IMG/VR virus record: IMGVR_UViG_3300025174_000078
Coordinates: 1 to 30,998 of that record
Direction: 5' to 3' (one strand)
DNA: 30,998 nucleotides
From: a virus
A program made the translations under genes and the position numbers. Positions 12,676-19,351 of the stretch are shown here, piece after piece. The notes beneath the pieces were generated by a model. That model searched no databases, was not told where the DNA came from, and saw only the letters and a program-made list of their open reading frames with translations. Position 1 is the first letter of the stretch; every line of letters starts with the position of its first letter.

Positions 12676-15031
12676 ACGCAAGCATCCACTTGCTGAGTGC
12701 GAAGTCTGCCCTCTCTATGAGAAGCCCTGTGCGAAATCACTGATTCCTGCTAATCCTGTGGCTGCGGTTGTGGCTCGCTCACCAGGTTGGAAAGAGGCTA
12801 AGACAGGCGAGCCATTTACCGGACTCTCAGGGAGGGTTCTCAATCATTTGTTGGAACAGAACGGAGTTAAACGCGAGGAGGTATTGCTTACCAATGTTGT
12901 CCTTTGTGCGCCAAATGAAGGTGAAGTACCGGGAGCGGCGATTAAAGCGTGCGCTCCACGCCTACGAGCGGAGTTGTCCGATTGTTCGCTTATTATTGCC
13001 GCTGGAAGAGAGGCGGTTAATCTGCTTGTCGGTAGAGGAGCTATCGATCGTCACCGTGGATATAGGATTGCATCCAATGGAAAGACTCTTATTGCTACGA
13101 ACAATCCCGCACTTGTCCTCAGAGACGACTCGACCTTTCCAAACCTCAGAAAAGACTTCAAGAGGGCATTCCATCCTATCCCCGAACCCACTCTGCCACG
13201 AGTAGAGGTAATAGAAGATGCCGAGACCGCAGCAGCTTTCCTTAAAGATGTCCCGCCCGGTTCTGTCGCGGCAGATATTGAGTCTCGTGGCGGACTTTCT
13301 CATAGGGCCGAACTTGTATCCTTTCAAATTGCAATTGATGGAGGACTTGCAACTGTCTTCGGAGAGCGGGGAGGGCTATGGTTCGATACCGCTTTCATTA
13401 GAGATCACTTTCGACCCTTCCTCGAATCCAAAAACCACCGTTTCATTTGGCACAACGGAAAGTTCGACGTTAAAGTCCTCAGACATACCTATGGAATCCG
13501 AGCAAGAATAGATGAAGATACCATGCTGCTATCCTATGCGCTTGATGAGCGCTCGGGACAATCGGAGAAGCAGCACGGTGGATATCATAAGCTAGAATAC
13601 CTGCTAGCCGAGGAGTTTGGATGGCCCAATTATGAGCCAGAATCCGTCAAACAGTTTAAGAAAACCGGCATTGTTACCAATTACGACGAGTTACACACTT
13701 ATGCCGGGAGGGATGCTAGTGGGACATATCAATTGTTTGAGCTTCTACCCGGACGAGTCAAGTCTGAAGAAACTGAACGTCCTTACCGAGAATTACTACT
13801 CGAAGGTGCGGAGGCTTGCTCGCGAATCGAAGTTGCAGGCTTTCGATACAACATAGTGGCGGCAGCCGATTTGATGGAAGAGGAAGTTCAGCCTGAGCTT
13901 GAGCGCAGGACTAAGAACATGCGGATGATTATTGATGATCCGCTTTTGAATCCGCGCTCGCCCAAGCAGATTTCCAACATCTTTTACAATCGCTGGAAGC
14001 TTCGACATGAGATGCAGTCTCGCCCTAATATGAAGGAATCTACCGACGATGCCACGCTTAATGAGCTTACTGCCGGGCGTTTCGTGTCTAGGGCGGATGC
14101 TGACGTTACTACAATCAAGACTTTTGCTAAGGAGCTTAAACGCTTCAGAGAGCTTTCGAAGCAGGCGGATACCTATATTGTCGCGTTGGTCGAGAGGGCA
14201 GTTAATGACCCTGAGAATAGGCTCTATACGGATCTCCTTCTACATGGTACTACTAGTGGGCGGCTATCGTCGAGGAATCCAAATCTTCAGAATATCACCC
14301 GGACCAAACCCGGATTACCTGATATTCGACGCCTATTCCTTCCATCACGGGGACGCCAGATTATACAGGCTGATTATAGCCAAGCTGAACTTCGTTGTAT
14401 TGCGCACTTTTCTCAGGACAAAGAACTCCTACGAGTCTACACTGAAGACCTCGATCTCCATTCGGTAGCTGCTGAGAACTTCTATGGCCCTGACTTTATC
14501 CCTGAGCAGCGTAACCGCGCTAAGAACATGAACTTCGGTGTAGCTTACGGGCAGGGTGCTGCAACCTTCCAGGAGAAACATGAAATCCCTGAGAGAGAAG
14601 CGCAGAAGTTCATTGATTGGTGGTGGAGATACTTCTCAGGCGTAGCCGACTGGAAGCAGGAGATTATCAAGGAGATGCGGACGGGGTATGTAACGTCCCC
14701 GTTTGGAAGAAGGCGGCGTTTCTATCTTATCACGCCTGAGAACAAGAACGCAATGATCCGTGAGGCCGTAAATTTCAAACCCCAATCCACAGCGGGTGAC
14801 TTTACCCTACGATCTGTAATTCTGCTAGTAAAAGAGATCGATTGGAAGAAGGCAGCCATCGTCATCACAGTTCACGACAATATCGTGGGGGATGTGAAGG
14901 AGAGCTATATTGATGAGTACAAGGCCATTTGTGAGCAGATAATGGTGAGCCGTCCTAGAGACGAGCTAGGTTGGACAATACCTTTCAAGATCGACATAGG
15001 AGTCGGGCCAAATTGGGCAGAAGCAAAATAG
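12659..15031 (+). CDS. Family A DNA polymerase fused to a UDG-like Fe-S domain
   Basis: A 790-residue fusion. Residues 1-175 are a family 4/5 uracil-DNA glycosylase-like domain: Fe-S cysteines C14, C17, C83 and C98, SPGWKE, GEPFTGLSG and TNVVLCAP. Its usual GE of motif 1 reads AR (R40) and the HPS motif reads NPA (N149), so glycosylase activity is doubtful. Residues about 200-365 are a 3'-5' exonuclease (AADIES with D206 and E208, D270, Y348/D352). Residues about 375-790 are PolA: motif A ADYSQAEL (D572), O-helix R618, K622, F626 and Y630, motif C VHDN (D740). There is no 5' nuclease domain. It is the phage replicative polymerase. Confidence 0.93.
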   Translation: MATTIKRKHPLAECEVCPLYEKPCAKSLIPANPVAAVVARSPGWKEAKTGEPFTGLSGRVLNHLLEQNGVKREEVLLTNVVLCAPNEGEVPGAAIKACAPRLRAELSDCSLIIAAGREAVNLLVGRGAIDRHRGYRIASNGKTLIATNNPALVLRDDSTFPNLRKDFKRAFHPIPEPTLPRVEVIEDAETAAAFLKDVPPGSVAADIESRGGLSHRAELVSFQIAIDGGLATVFGERGGLWFDTAFIRDHFRPFLESKNHRFIWHNGKFDVKVLRHTYGIRARIDEDTMLLSYALDERSGQSEKQHGGYHKLEYLLAEEFGWPNYEPESVKQFKKTGIVTNYDELHTYAGRDASGTYQLFELLPGRVKSEETERPYRELLLEGAEACSRIEVAGFRYNIVAAADLMEEEVQPELERRTKNMRMIIDDPLLNPRSPKQISNIFYNRWKLRHEMQSRPNMKESTDDATLNELTAGRFVSRADADVTTIKTFAKELKRFRELSKQADTYIVALVERAVNDPENRLYTDLLLHGTTSGRLSSRNPNLQNITRTKPGLPDIRRLFLPSRGRQIIQADYSQAELRCIAHFSQDKELLRVYTEDLDLHSVAAENFYGPDFIPEQRNRAKNMNFGVAYGQGAATFQEKHEIPEREAQKFIDWWWRYFSGVADWKQEIIKEMRTGYVTSPFGRRRRFYLITPENKNAMIREAVNFKPQSTAGDFTLRSVILLVKEIDWKKAAIVITVHDNIVGDVKESYIDEYKAICEQIMVSRPRDELGWTIPFKIDIGVGPNWAEAK

Positions 15032-15093
15032 AGGCTCAACTAACTATATTAATCGAGCAGTTGATTGGAGCCAAAGCGAGGATGCTTAAGTGA
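15013..15093 (+). CDS. Possible microprotein, 26 aa
   Basis: In the +1 frame at the end of the polymerase gene, a TTG-initiated 26-codon frame (MGRSKIEAQLTILIEQLIGA and a short basic tail) ends in a GTGA overlap with the next gene. The amphipathic helix and the overlap are suggestive, but there is no clear ribosome binding site. It may also simply be a spacer. Confidence 0.25.
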   Translation: MGRSKIEAQLTILIEQLIGAKARMLK

Positions 15094-15308
15094 AAATTAT
15101 TGATTGCCCTGACTGTGGTAGCGAAGTAGTCGAGTGCGATAATAATGTTTACCTTGATTATCCATCCGTGTCCTATGATGAAGTTAAGGCACCTTGGACG
15201 ATAATGCGGTTTAGCTCAATGGGAATAGCATCTGTAGGCGATCCATCACTGGATGGGAAAGGTCATTCGCTACACGGGCATCAGCCGACTGGGGGTGTTA
15301 TGGCATGA
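15090..15308 (+). CDS. Hypothetical protein with one zinc knuckle, 72 aa
   Basis: Begins with GTG at 15090. The N-terminus IDCPDCGSEVVEC has a CxxC knuckle, and the C-terminus has GKGHSLHGHQP with three histidines, so Cys and His may together bind a metal. The middle (APWTIMRFSSMGIASVGDP) is unremarkable. The pattern is seen in phage hypotheticals, but no function is known. Its end overlaps the next gene's ATG. Confidence 0.6.
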   Translation: MKIIDCPDCGSEVVECDNNVYLDYPSVSYDEVKAPWTIMRFSSMGIASVGDPSLDGKGHSLHGHQPTGGVMA

Positions 15309-15658
15309 AGTATCGCAAGAAGCCGGTAGAAGTTGAAGCATTGCTCTGGGATGGGACTTTGGGGAAAGAAAAGGCGATTAGAGCATTTGCCCAAGAAGCC
15401 GAGATGCAGTCGAGCGAGGCCGTCCTATGGTTCTCTTATGAGACTATTCATATTCGAACTCTAGAGGGTGTTATGAAGGCTAATCTGGGCGACTGGATCA
15501 TCAAGGGTATCAAAGGAGAGCTATATCCTTGCAAGCCAGATATTTTTGAGGCAACTTACGAGCCTGTGATGGAGTACGCTACGAAGATGGTAGAGATTGC
15601 TCCTAATGTTTATCGGCCAGAGCGAGTTCCTATTGAGGAGCTGAACAGGAATGACTAA
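15305..15658 (+). CDS. Conserved phage protein (KYRKKPVEVEA family), 117 aa
   Basis: The opening MKYRKKPVEVEALLW and the block LEGVMKANLGDWIIKGIKGE, then YPCKPDIFEATYEPV, are the hallmark of a very common phage protein family found in diverse tailed phages. Its function is unknown. The match is strong enough to be sure that the gene is real. It begins in an overlap with the zinc-knuckle gene and ends within the next gene. Confidence 0.82.
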   Translation: MKYRKKPVEVEALLWDGTLGKEKAIRAFAQEAEMQSSEAVLWFSYETIHIRTLEGVMKANLGDWIIKGIKGELYPCKPDIFEATYEPVMEYATKMVEIAPNVYRPERVPIEELNRND

Positions 15659-16022
15659 GCCGCTTAATACATCAGGACTACCGCCCGAACTTCATCTGGT
15701 AGGGATGCTAGGCGAGGGATATATCGAGCGCCAGGAGGCTACTGGACAAGCCGAGATGGTACTCAGCGACGTTCTACCCGTGAAGATTGGCTACGACGAG
15801 TCAGAAGAGGATTATGAAGCGCTTGGTATAAAGCTCGGAGCGGTTATCGATGCTGATCCGATCTTTCGCGATGCGACTCTCCCCGAAGGATGGAGTAGGC
15901 ATGGCACTGACCATTCAATGTGGTCCTACATCGCGGACGAGAGTGGCAGGGAACGAATTGCGATCTTTTATAAAGCTGCTTTCTACGATCGTCGAGCTAA
16001 CATGAGGATTGTAAGGGAATGA
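15651..16022 (+). CDS. Conserved phage hypothetical, 123 aa
   Basis: The C-terminal half reads LPEGWSRHGTDHSMWSYI, then GRERIAIFYKAAFYDRRA, a block I recognise from many phage hypothetical proteins of about 100-130 residues. The N-terminal part is variable. No enzyme motif is visible. Function unknown; probably a small alpha/beta protein. Overlaps both neighbours. Confidence 0.7.
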   Translation: MTKPLNTSGLPPELHLVGMLGEGYIERQEATGQAEMVLSDVLPVKIGYDESEEDYEALGIKLGAVIDADPIFRDATLPEGWSRHGTDHSMWSYIADESGRERIAIFYKAAFYDRRANMRIVRE

Positions 16023-16159
16023 ATCGAAACCTATCACTCGGTTGGCCTTGGACGCTGACTTCTATCTACAGTTCGTTTTGTCGGCTCTACCCGCATGAAG
16101 TAGCTACTCAATGGGGTGAAGCAACTTGGACGGCGCGCGATCTGTGGGAGGTTAAATGA
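16019..16159 (+). CDS. Hypothetical microprotein, 46 aa
   Basis: A 46-codon frame starts at ATG 16019 in an ATGA overlap and ends in an overlap with the ATG at 16156. The product is rich in Trp and Tyr (LGWPWTLTSIYSSF, QWGEATWTARDLW). Both junctions have the spacing typical of this operon, and the upstream AAGGGA could serve as a ribosome binding site. Function unknown. Confidence 0.55.
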   Translation: MNRNLSLGWPWTLTSIYSSFCRLYPHEVATQWGEATWTARDLWEVK

Positions 16160-16494
16160 AAGTTCTCATCGTTGATAACTTTCCATCATTTACGATAGAC
16201 ATTTATGTTTATGGCGATCACATGAATCAGGTCGCGGAGTATAATTCAGAGCATCCACATCATTTGGATTGGCTTCCTTTTCAAGAGGGGACTATTCCAG
16301 AGCGACCTACTCTGAGTTTTGGCAAAGAAGTATGGGCAGCAATCATGGAGGAAGCTCTTGGTCCGGCACCGTCCGAAGAAGTCCTCAAAGACACACGCAT
16401 GGTTAGAGATAGACTTCTCGCGCTAATAGAGAAGGATCACGAGCGGATGGAAAAGCAGGCAGACGTAATGTTCAATCACCTTTTAGGGTCTTGA
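16156..16494 (+). CDS. Hypothetical protein, 112 aa
   Basis: Starts at ATG 16156 with GGGAGG upstream. The N-terminus (MKVLIVDNFPSFTIDIYVYG) looks like alternating strands and the C-terminus is a charged helix (VRDRLLALIEKDHERMEKQA). I do not recognise a family. Its stop overlaps TTGACA at 16491, after which a GC-rich non-coding island begins. Confidence 0.6.
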   Translation: MKVLIVDNFPSFTIDIYVYGDHMNQVAEYNSEHPHHLDWLPFQEGTIPERPTLSFGKEVWAAIMEEALGPAPSEEVLKDTRMVRDRLLALIEKDHERMEKQADVMFNHLLGS

Positions 16495-16514
16495 CAAGTT
16501 TGCTACATGAGAAG

Positions 16515-16660
16515 TTTCCCGGCCTTCTCCCGAGGGCCAGGATCGGGGCGACTCCGGGGTCGCGGTGGTGGCTCCGAGGGCCGCAGGGGATTGTTGGTAA
16601 TTGTTGCTTAGCCCTCTCGCGATCCGCCGAGCGCAGCCGGGAGCGCCGGGGGCTAAGAAA
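16515..16660 (+). other. GC-rich multi-hairpin island, possible structured RNA
   Basis: Three stems can be drawn in sequence: GGCCTTC with GAGGGCC around a TCCC loop (16521-16538, one G-T pair), GCGAC with GTCGC (16548-16563), and CTTAGCCC with GGGCTAAG (16607-16657) enclosing a GC-rich inner loop. The island has no convincing gene and differs in composition from the flanks. It lies between a hypothetical gene and the HNH gene. It could be a structured RNA, or a leader or remnant brought in with the HNH gene. No known RNA family is recognised. Confidence 0.45.
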
Positions 16661-16677
16661 GAATCGAGGGATCTACT

Positions 16678-16968
16678 ATAAGTAGCGGGGAATGGTTAAA
16701 GCGGTTTTGGGATAAGGTATTTATCCCTGAGGATGAGAGTGAATGTTGGCTGTGGTGCGGCACGATAACTGACGCTGGATACGGCGTATTTTCAATCAAA
16801 GGGCAAACTTATATGGCGCATCGATTAATGTATATGATCGCATTTGGCATCGAGCAGGGTGAACCCGTGCATCATCGCTGCGAGAGGCATCAATGCGTCA
16901 ATCCATCCCATCTTCAGCAACTCGCCTATAGTGAGCATGGCAAGATACATTGGGAGGGCCGACGATGA
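16678..16968 (+). CDS. HNH homing-type endonuclease (start unresolved)
   Basis: The frame gives WLKRFWDKV, ECWLWCGTITDAGYG, MAHRLMYMIAFG and VHHRCERHQCVNPSHLQQL. Paired histidines, the CVNPSHL block and the FWDKV opening are those of small phage HNH_3-type homing endonucleases. The frame is open from 16657 but contains no ATG, GTG or TTG ahead of the domain. The nearest ATG (16692) is in another frame and meets a stop seven codons on. Either an ATA near 16678 is used or a base has been lost. The stop overlaps the next ATG. Confidence 0.75.
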   Translation: MSSGEWLKRFWDKVFIPEDESECWLWCGTITDAGYGVFSIKGQTYMAHRLMYMIAFGIEQGEPVHHRCERHQCVNPSHLQQLAYSEHGKIHWEGRR

Positions 16969-17456
16969 TGATAGTTCTAGCACTTGATCCTGGTCAATGC
17001 ACAGGCTATGCATTAGCTGCGAAGGATGATGGGACCTTCGATATATGCTATGGGCAAGAGAGCTTCAGTCATCGGGAGCTTTACGATTTTATCCCTCCAA
17101 ATGTCGAGCACGTAATTTGTGAGAGTTTCGAATTCAGGCAAGGAAGGCAATTAGGCGTGGATCTATATCCATGCGAATTGATCGGTGTCGTCAGCTTGTG
17201 GTATCAATATAGCAGCCTAGCGTTGGATCTTACGATGCAGCCCGCATCCATACAAGGGAAGAAAGCCTACTTCTCAGACGCTCGGCTCAAGGATATGGAT
17301 TTATATCAGAAGGGTATAGAGCATGGTCGTAGCGCAGTGAAGCACTTGCTACAATGGTTCTATTATGGGGCGGGGTATCAATATCTCACTACTGATCAAG
17401 ATCCCGAGCTTGTCGAAGAGGATTGGTTTAGGTCGAAGTACCTCGAAGGGGGGTGA
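16965..17456 (+). CDS. RuvC-like Holliday junction resolvase (RNase H fold)
   Basis: A 163-residue protein from ATG 16965, chosen because GGGAGGG lies just upstream and the ATGA overlaps the HNH stop. LALDPGQCTGYAL (5-17) carries the first catalytic Asp (D8), and HVICESFEFRQG (49-60) the second acid (E53). The final helix HGRSAVKHLLQWF (120-132) aligns with the resolvase motif H..DA..HLL, but the usual Asp is S123. Such enzymes resolve recombination branches before packaging. It is the last early gene, next to the convergent boundary. The fold is confident; activity is less so. Confidence 0.75.
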   Translation: MMIVLALDPGQCTGYALAAKDDGTFDICYGQESFSHRELYDFIPPNVEHVICESFEFRQGRQLGVDLYPCELIGVVSLWYQYSSLALDLTMQPASIQGKKAYFSDARLKDMDLYQKGIEHGRSAVKHLLQWFYYGAGYQYLTTDQDPELVEEDWFRSKYLEGG

Positions 17457-17466
17457 TGAATTATAG

Positions 17467-17482
17467 AGCCCTCTGAGGGGCT
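17467..17482. terminator. Possible weak terminator hairpin after the resolvase gene
   Basis: AGCCCT (17467-17472) pairs with GGGGCT (17477-17482) around CTGA, 8 bases after the last early stop codon at 17454-17456. No clear T-run follows on either strand, so intrinsic termination would be weak. Its location between convergent genes is the main support. Confidence 0.35.
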
Positions 17483-17492
17483 TACATAGATG

Positions 17493-17547
17493 CGGGGGGT
17501 AATCGTCCGGTGCCAGGAGAGGAAAATGCACTGGAGATTACCCCCCG
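17493..17547. promoter_or_regulatory. Long nested hairpin between convergent operons
   Basis: CGGGGGGTAATC (17493-17504) pairs perfectly with GATTACCCCCCG (17536-17547), a 12-bp stem. Within it CCGGTGC (17507-17513) pairs with GCACTGG (17528-17534) with one G-T pair, leaving the 14-base loop CAGGAGAGGAAAAT. The loop holds a ribosome-binding-site-like AGGAG, and an ATG at 17526 would start a 10-codon frame. The outer stem shares GGGGGTA/TACCCCC with the leader element at 7358-7397. It may be a bidirectional transcription block, an operator or an RNA switch. Confidence 0.6.
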
Positions 17548-17551
17548 TCCA

Positions 17552-17613
17552 TGTCTAACTAGTCAGCCCTTGGTGGACAACTACCCCACATGCTCGCGGG
17601 CCGCAGTTAGACA
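17552..17613. repeat. Inverted repeat with 44-base spacer
   Basis: TGTCTAACT (17552-17560) and AGTTAGACA (17605-17613) are perfect 9-base inverted repeats. The 44-base spacer can form further short pairs (GCCC with GGGC, GTGG with CCAC). It follows directly after the 12-bp hairpin, so nearly all of the gap between the resolvase and holin genes can fold. Confidence 0.5.
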
Positions 17614-17635
17614 GGCTTATGCAGACGACTTGTTA

Positions 17636-17848
17636 TTATGGCGATGCCTCGCCTCGCGACGGCGTAGCCACGTAGGGGATGCCGAACACGCCGCCAGCGG
17701 AGCCAAGCCCAAAGACGGCTGCCGATAGCCACTGTCCGTCAGTAATATCGCCAAATCCAACGTCACCGACCATCACAGTCATAAGCGAGCCCCCGAACGT
17801 AACTGCAAAGGCGAATGCGGCCTTCCCAAACTGACCGAGAATTCTCAT
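17636..17848 (-). CDS. Holin (r1t-like)
   Basis: A 70-residue protein with two membrane segments: FGKAAFAFAVTFGGSLMTVM (about 7-26) and LSAAVFGLGSAGGVFGIPYV (about 41-60), with a short polar turn between. The FGKAxxAFxVTFGG opening and the PYVATP end are typical of r1t-type phage holins, which form membrane holes timed to release the endolysin. The ATG follows the endolysin stop with GGAGGT upstream. It is the last late gene before the convergent gap. Confidence 0.83.
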   Translation of the reverse strand: MRILGQFGKAAFAFAVTFGGSLMTVMVGDVGFGDITDGQWLSAAVFGLGSAGGVFGIPYVATPSRGEASP

Positions 17849-19351
17849 CTATACCTCCAATAGTGGTGGACGAACTACGAATAAGAACTCACTAGGATAC
17901 CGGCTGTACTTCGATAGCACGACTAGCTGAGGGCCACCATCCCATCCGTGCGAAACCCACTCGGCGGTTTGGTAGTCGCCTGGTTTGATGCACATGATGA
18001 CATGGCGAGACGATTCGAAGTGTGCTAGATCGCCGATGCGGTATGGAGCTGATACTTTAGGGTGATCGTCTTCGTACCAATCTGTATTTCCATAACCTGA
18101 CCACTTCTGCTTAGCAGGATCAGGCACTTCCAAATCGGTCTTGCGCTTGGCATATGCGTAGCCTTGAATCACCGTGCCTGAGCAGTCCGAGGAGAACTTC
18201 GAGTTAGGATCGATGTCTACCTTCACGGGGCGTGCCTGCGAGTAGCTAATGCTCGGCTCGTTAGCGATGATTGCGTAACCCCACTCGGCTAGCGCTTCCT
18301 GCACTTTCTCCTCATTGCGCGAGACTGCGGTGATCTTTGCCTCGTTCTGAATAAGCCTACGTGCGTATGGATCAAACGCATAGAGCTTCTTGCCATCTTT
18401 CCTATACGTTGCCGCACGTAGTTTTTCCCACGCCTTGTTACCATAGGTTCCGTCGTGGGCTAGACCGACAGATTTCTTGAAGTCGGCCATAGCTTCCCAC
18501 AGGAGAAGATCGTAGTCCTGATTGAAATCTCCCCACGGAAGCAGCTTCAGGTGGCCCATTGCGCGCTTTAGTGCTTCTGCTGTTGGCCCTTTTGATCTGT
18601 GTTTGCTGGTTGGTAGCCCATACGGGCCAGTGTACGGAACCTGCTCGGCTGTTAGTGCCATTCCCCCTCCTGTGGTTGGTTTGCACCCTGCAAAGCCTAT
18701 GAACGTTGGTGCCCAATTGGGCAGCGTAAACGACGCCATTACGGGGTCGCCAGTGAACAACGAGTATGGCGCTTGCAGCTTGAAGTCCGACGGCTTCATA
18801 CCGCCGTAAGTACCATAGGTCATATAGACGCAGCGTACTCCGTAATTCCACCACATCTCTCTAATGACTATGGGATCGTAGTTTTGTTGCTGCTCAGCAG
18901 GGAAGATTTGTGGGTGGACGGTTAGCTGCGCGGCTACAGACCAATTAATGTCGGCAAATGGTATAGGCTGCACGCTTAATCCGAAGTCGCGAGGGCCAAT
19001 CTTCTTTACGGTGTAATCGAGTGCGGCTTGATCACCGTCGATTTCCTTCTCTGGATTGATCAGCCCAGGCGATTCCCATTTGTCAGAGGTCGCTACAACC
19101 CTGTCAACGATAGTGGGATCGAATTCGGGGTTGTTTGGATCGCCTTTGGCCGGTCTACCCCAAGGCCCACAGAACAGTCCATATGATAGGGCACGCGGAC
19201 GGACTATCGCTTCCCACTGCTCAGGCTCGAAAGCGTGGACGTTGCAGAGCACACCCTTTATCCAGGGACAATTCTGCTTTAGCCAAGCAATGTCCTCTAC
19301 TCCACCGTTGGGGTTATCTAGGAATAGAAAACATTGGTTGAAAGCTGTCAC
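17849..19351 (-). CDS. Modular endolysin (N-terminal barrel-like domain, PG-binding-like region, NlpC/P60-like domain)
   Basis: A 500-residue cell-wall hydrolase. Residues 370-500 carry SSDCSG (catalytic C390) and YRIGDLAHFESSRHVIMCI (H450), an NlpC/P60-type papain-like domain. Residues about 255-312 (DLLLWEAMADFKKSVGL, DGTYGNKAWEKLR) resemble a peptidoglycan-binding fold. The N-terminal 215 residues are unassigned; strand-helix alternation and VYMTYGTYGG suggest a TIM-barrel glycosidase-like domain. It starts with GTG in a GTGA overlap. The domain order resembles lysins of actinobacterial phages. No signal peptide is seen, consistent with holin-dependent export. Confidence 0.8.
   Translation of the reverse strand: MTAFNQCFLFLDNPNGGVEDIAWLKQNCPWIKGVLCNVHAFEPEQWEAIVRPRALSYGLFCGPWGRPAKGDPNNPEFDPTIVDRVVATSDKWESPGLINPEKEIDGDQAALDYTVKKIGPRDFGLSVQPIPFADINWSVAAQLTVHPQIFPAEQQQNYDPIVIREMWWNYGVRCVYMTYGTYGGMKPSDFKLQAPYSLFTGDPVMASFTLPNWAPTFIGFAGCKPTTGGGMALTAEQVPYTGPYGLPTSKHRSKGPTAEALKRAMGHLKLLPWGDFNQDYDLLLWEAMADFKKSVGLAHDGTYGNKAWEKLRAATYRKDGKKLYAFDPYARRLIQNEAKITAVSRNEEKVQEALAEWGYAIIANEPSISYSQARPVKVDIDPNSKFSSDCSGTVIQGYAYAKRKTDLEVPDPAKQKWSGYGNTDWYEDDHPKVSAPYRIGDLAHFESSRHVIMCIKPGDYQTAEWVSHGWDGGPQLVVLSKYSRYPSEFLFVVRPPLLEV

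Noticed and set aside
16491-16520. TTGACA at 16491 as a promoter
   Set aside because: It overlaps the stop of the preceding gene and no acceptable -10 box lies 16-18 bases downstream.
16491-16685. A 64-residue + strand frame across the GC-rich island
   Set aside because: Its reading frame crosses three hairpins, is Arg-rich as expected from high GC, and has no ribosome binding site or neighbour overlap logic beyond chance.
17510-17728. A 72-residue + strand frame through the convergent gap
   Set aside because: It overlaps the long hairpin and lies mostly antisense to the holin gene; its sequence shows no protein-like pattern.
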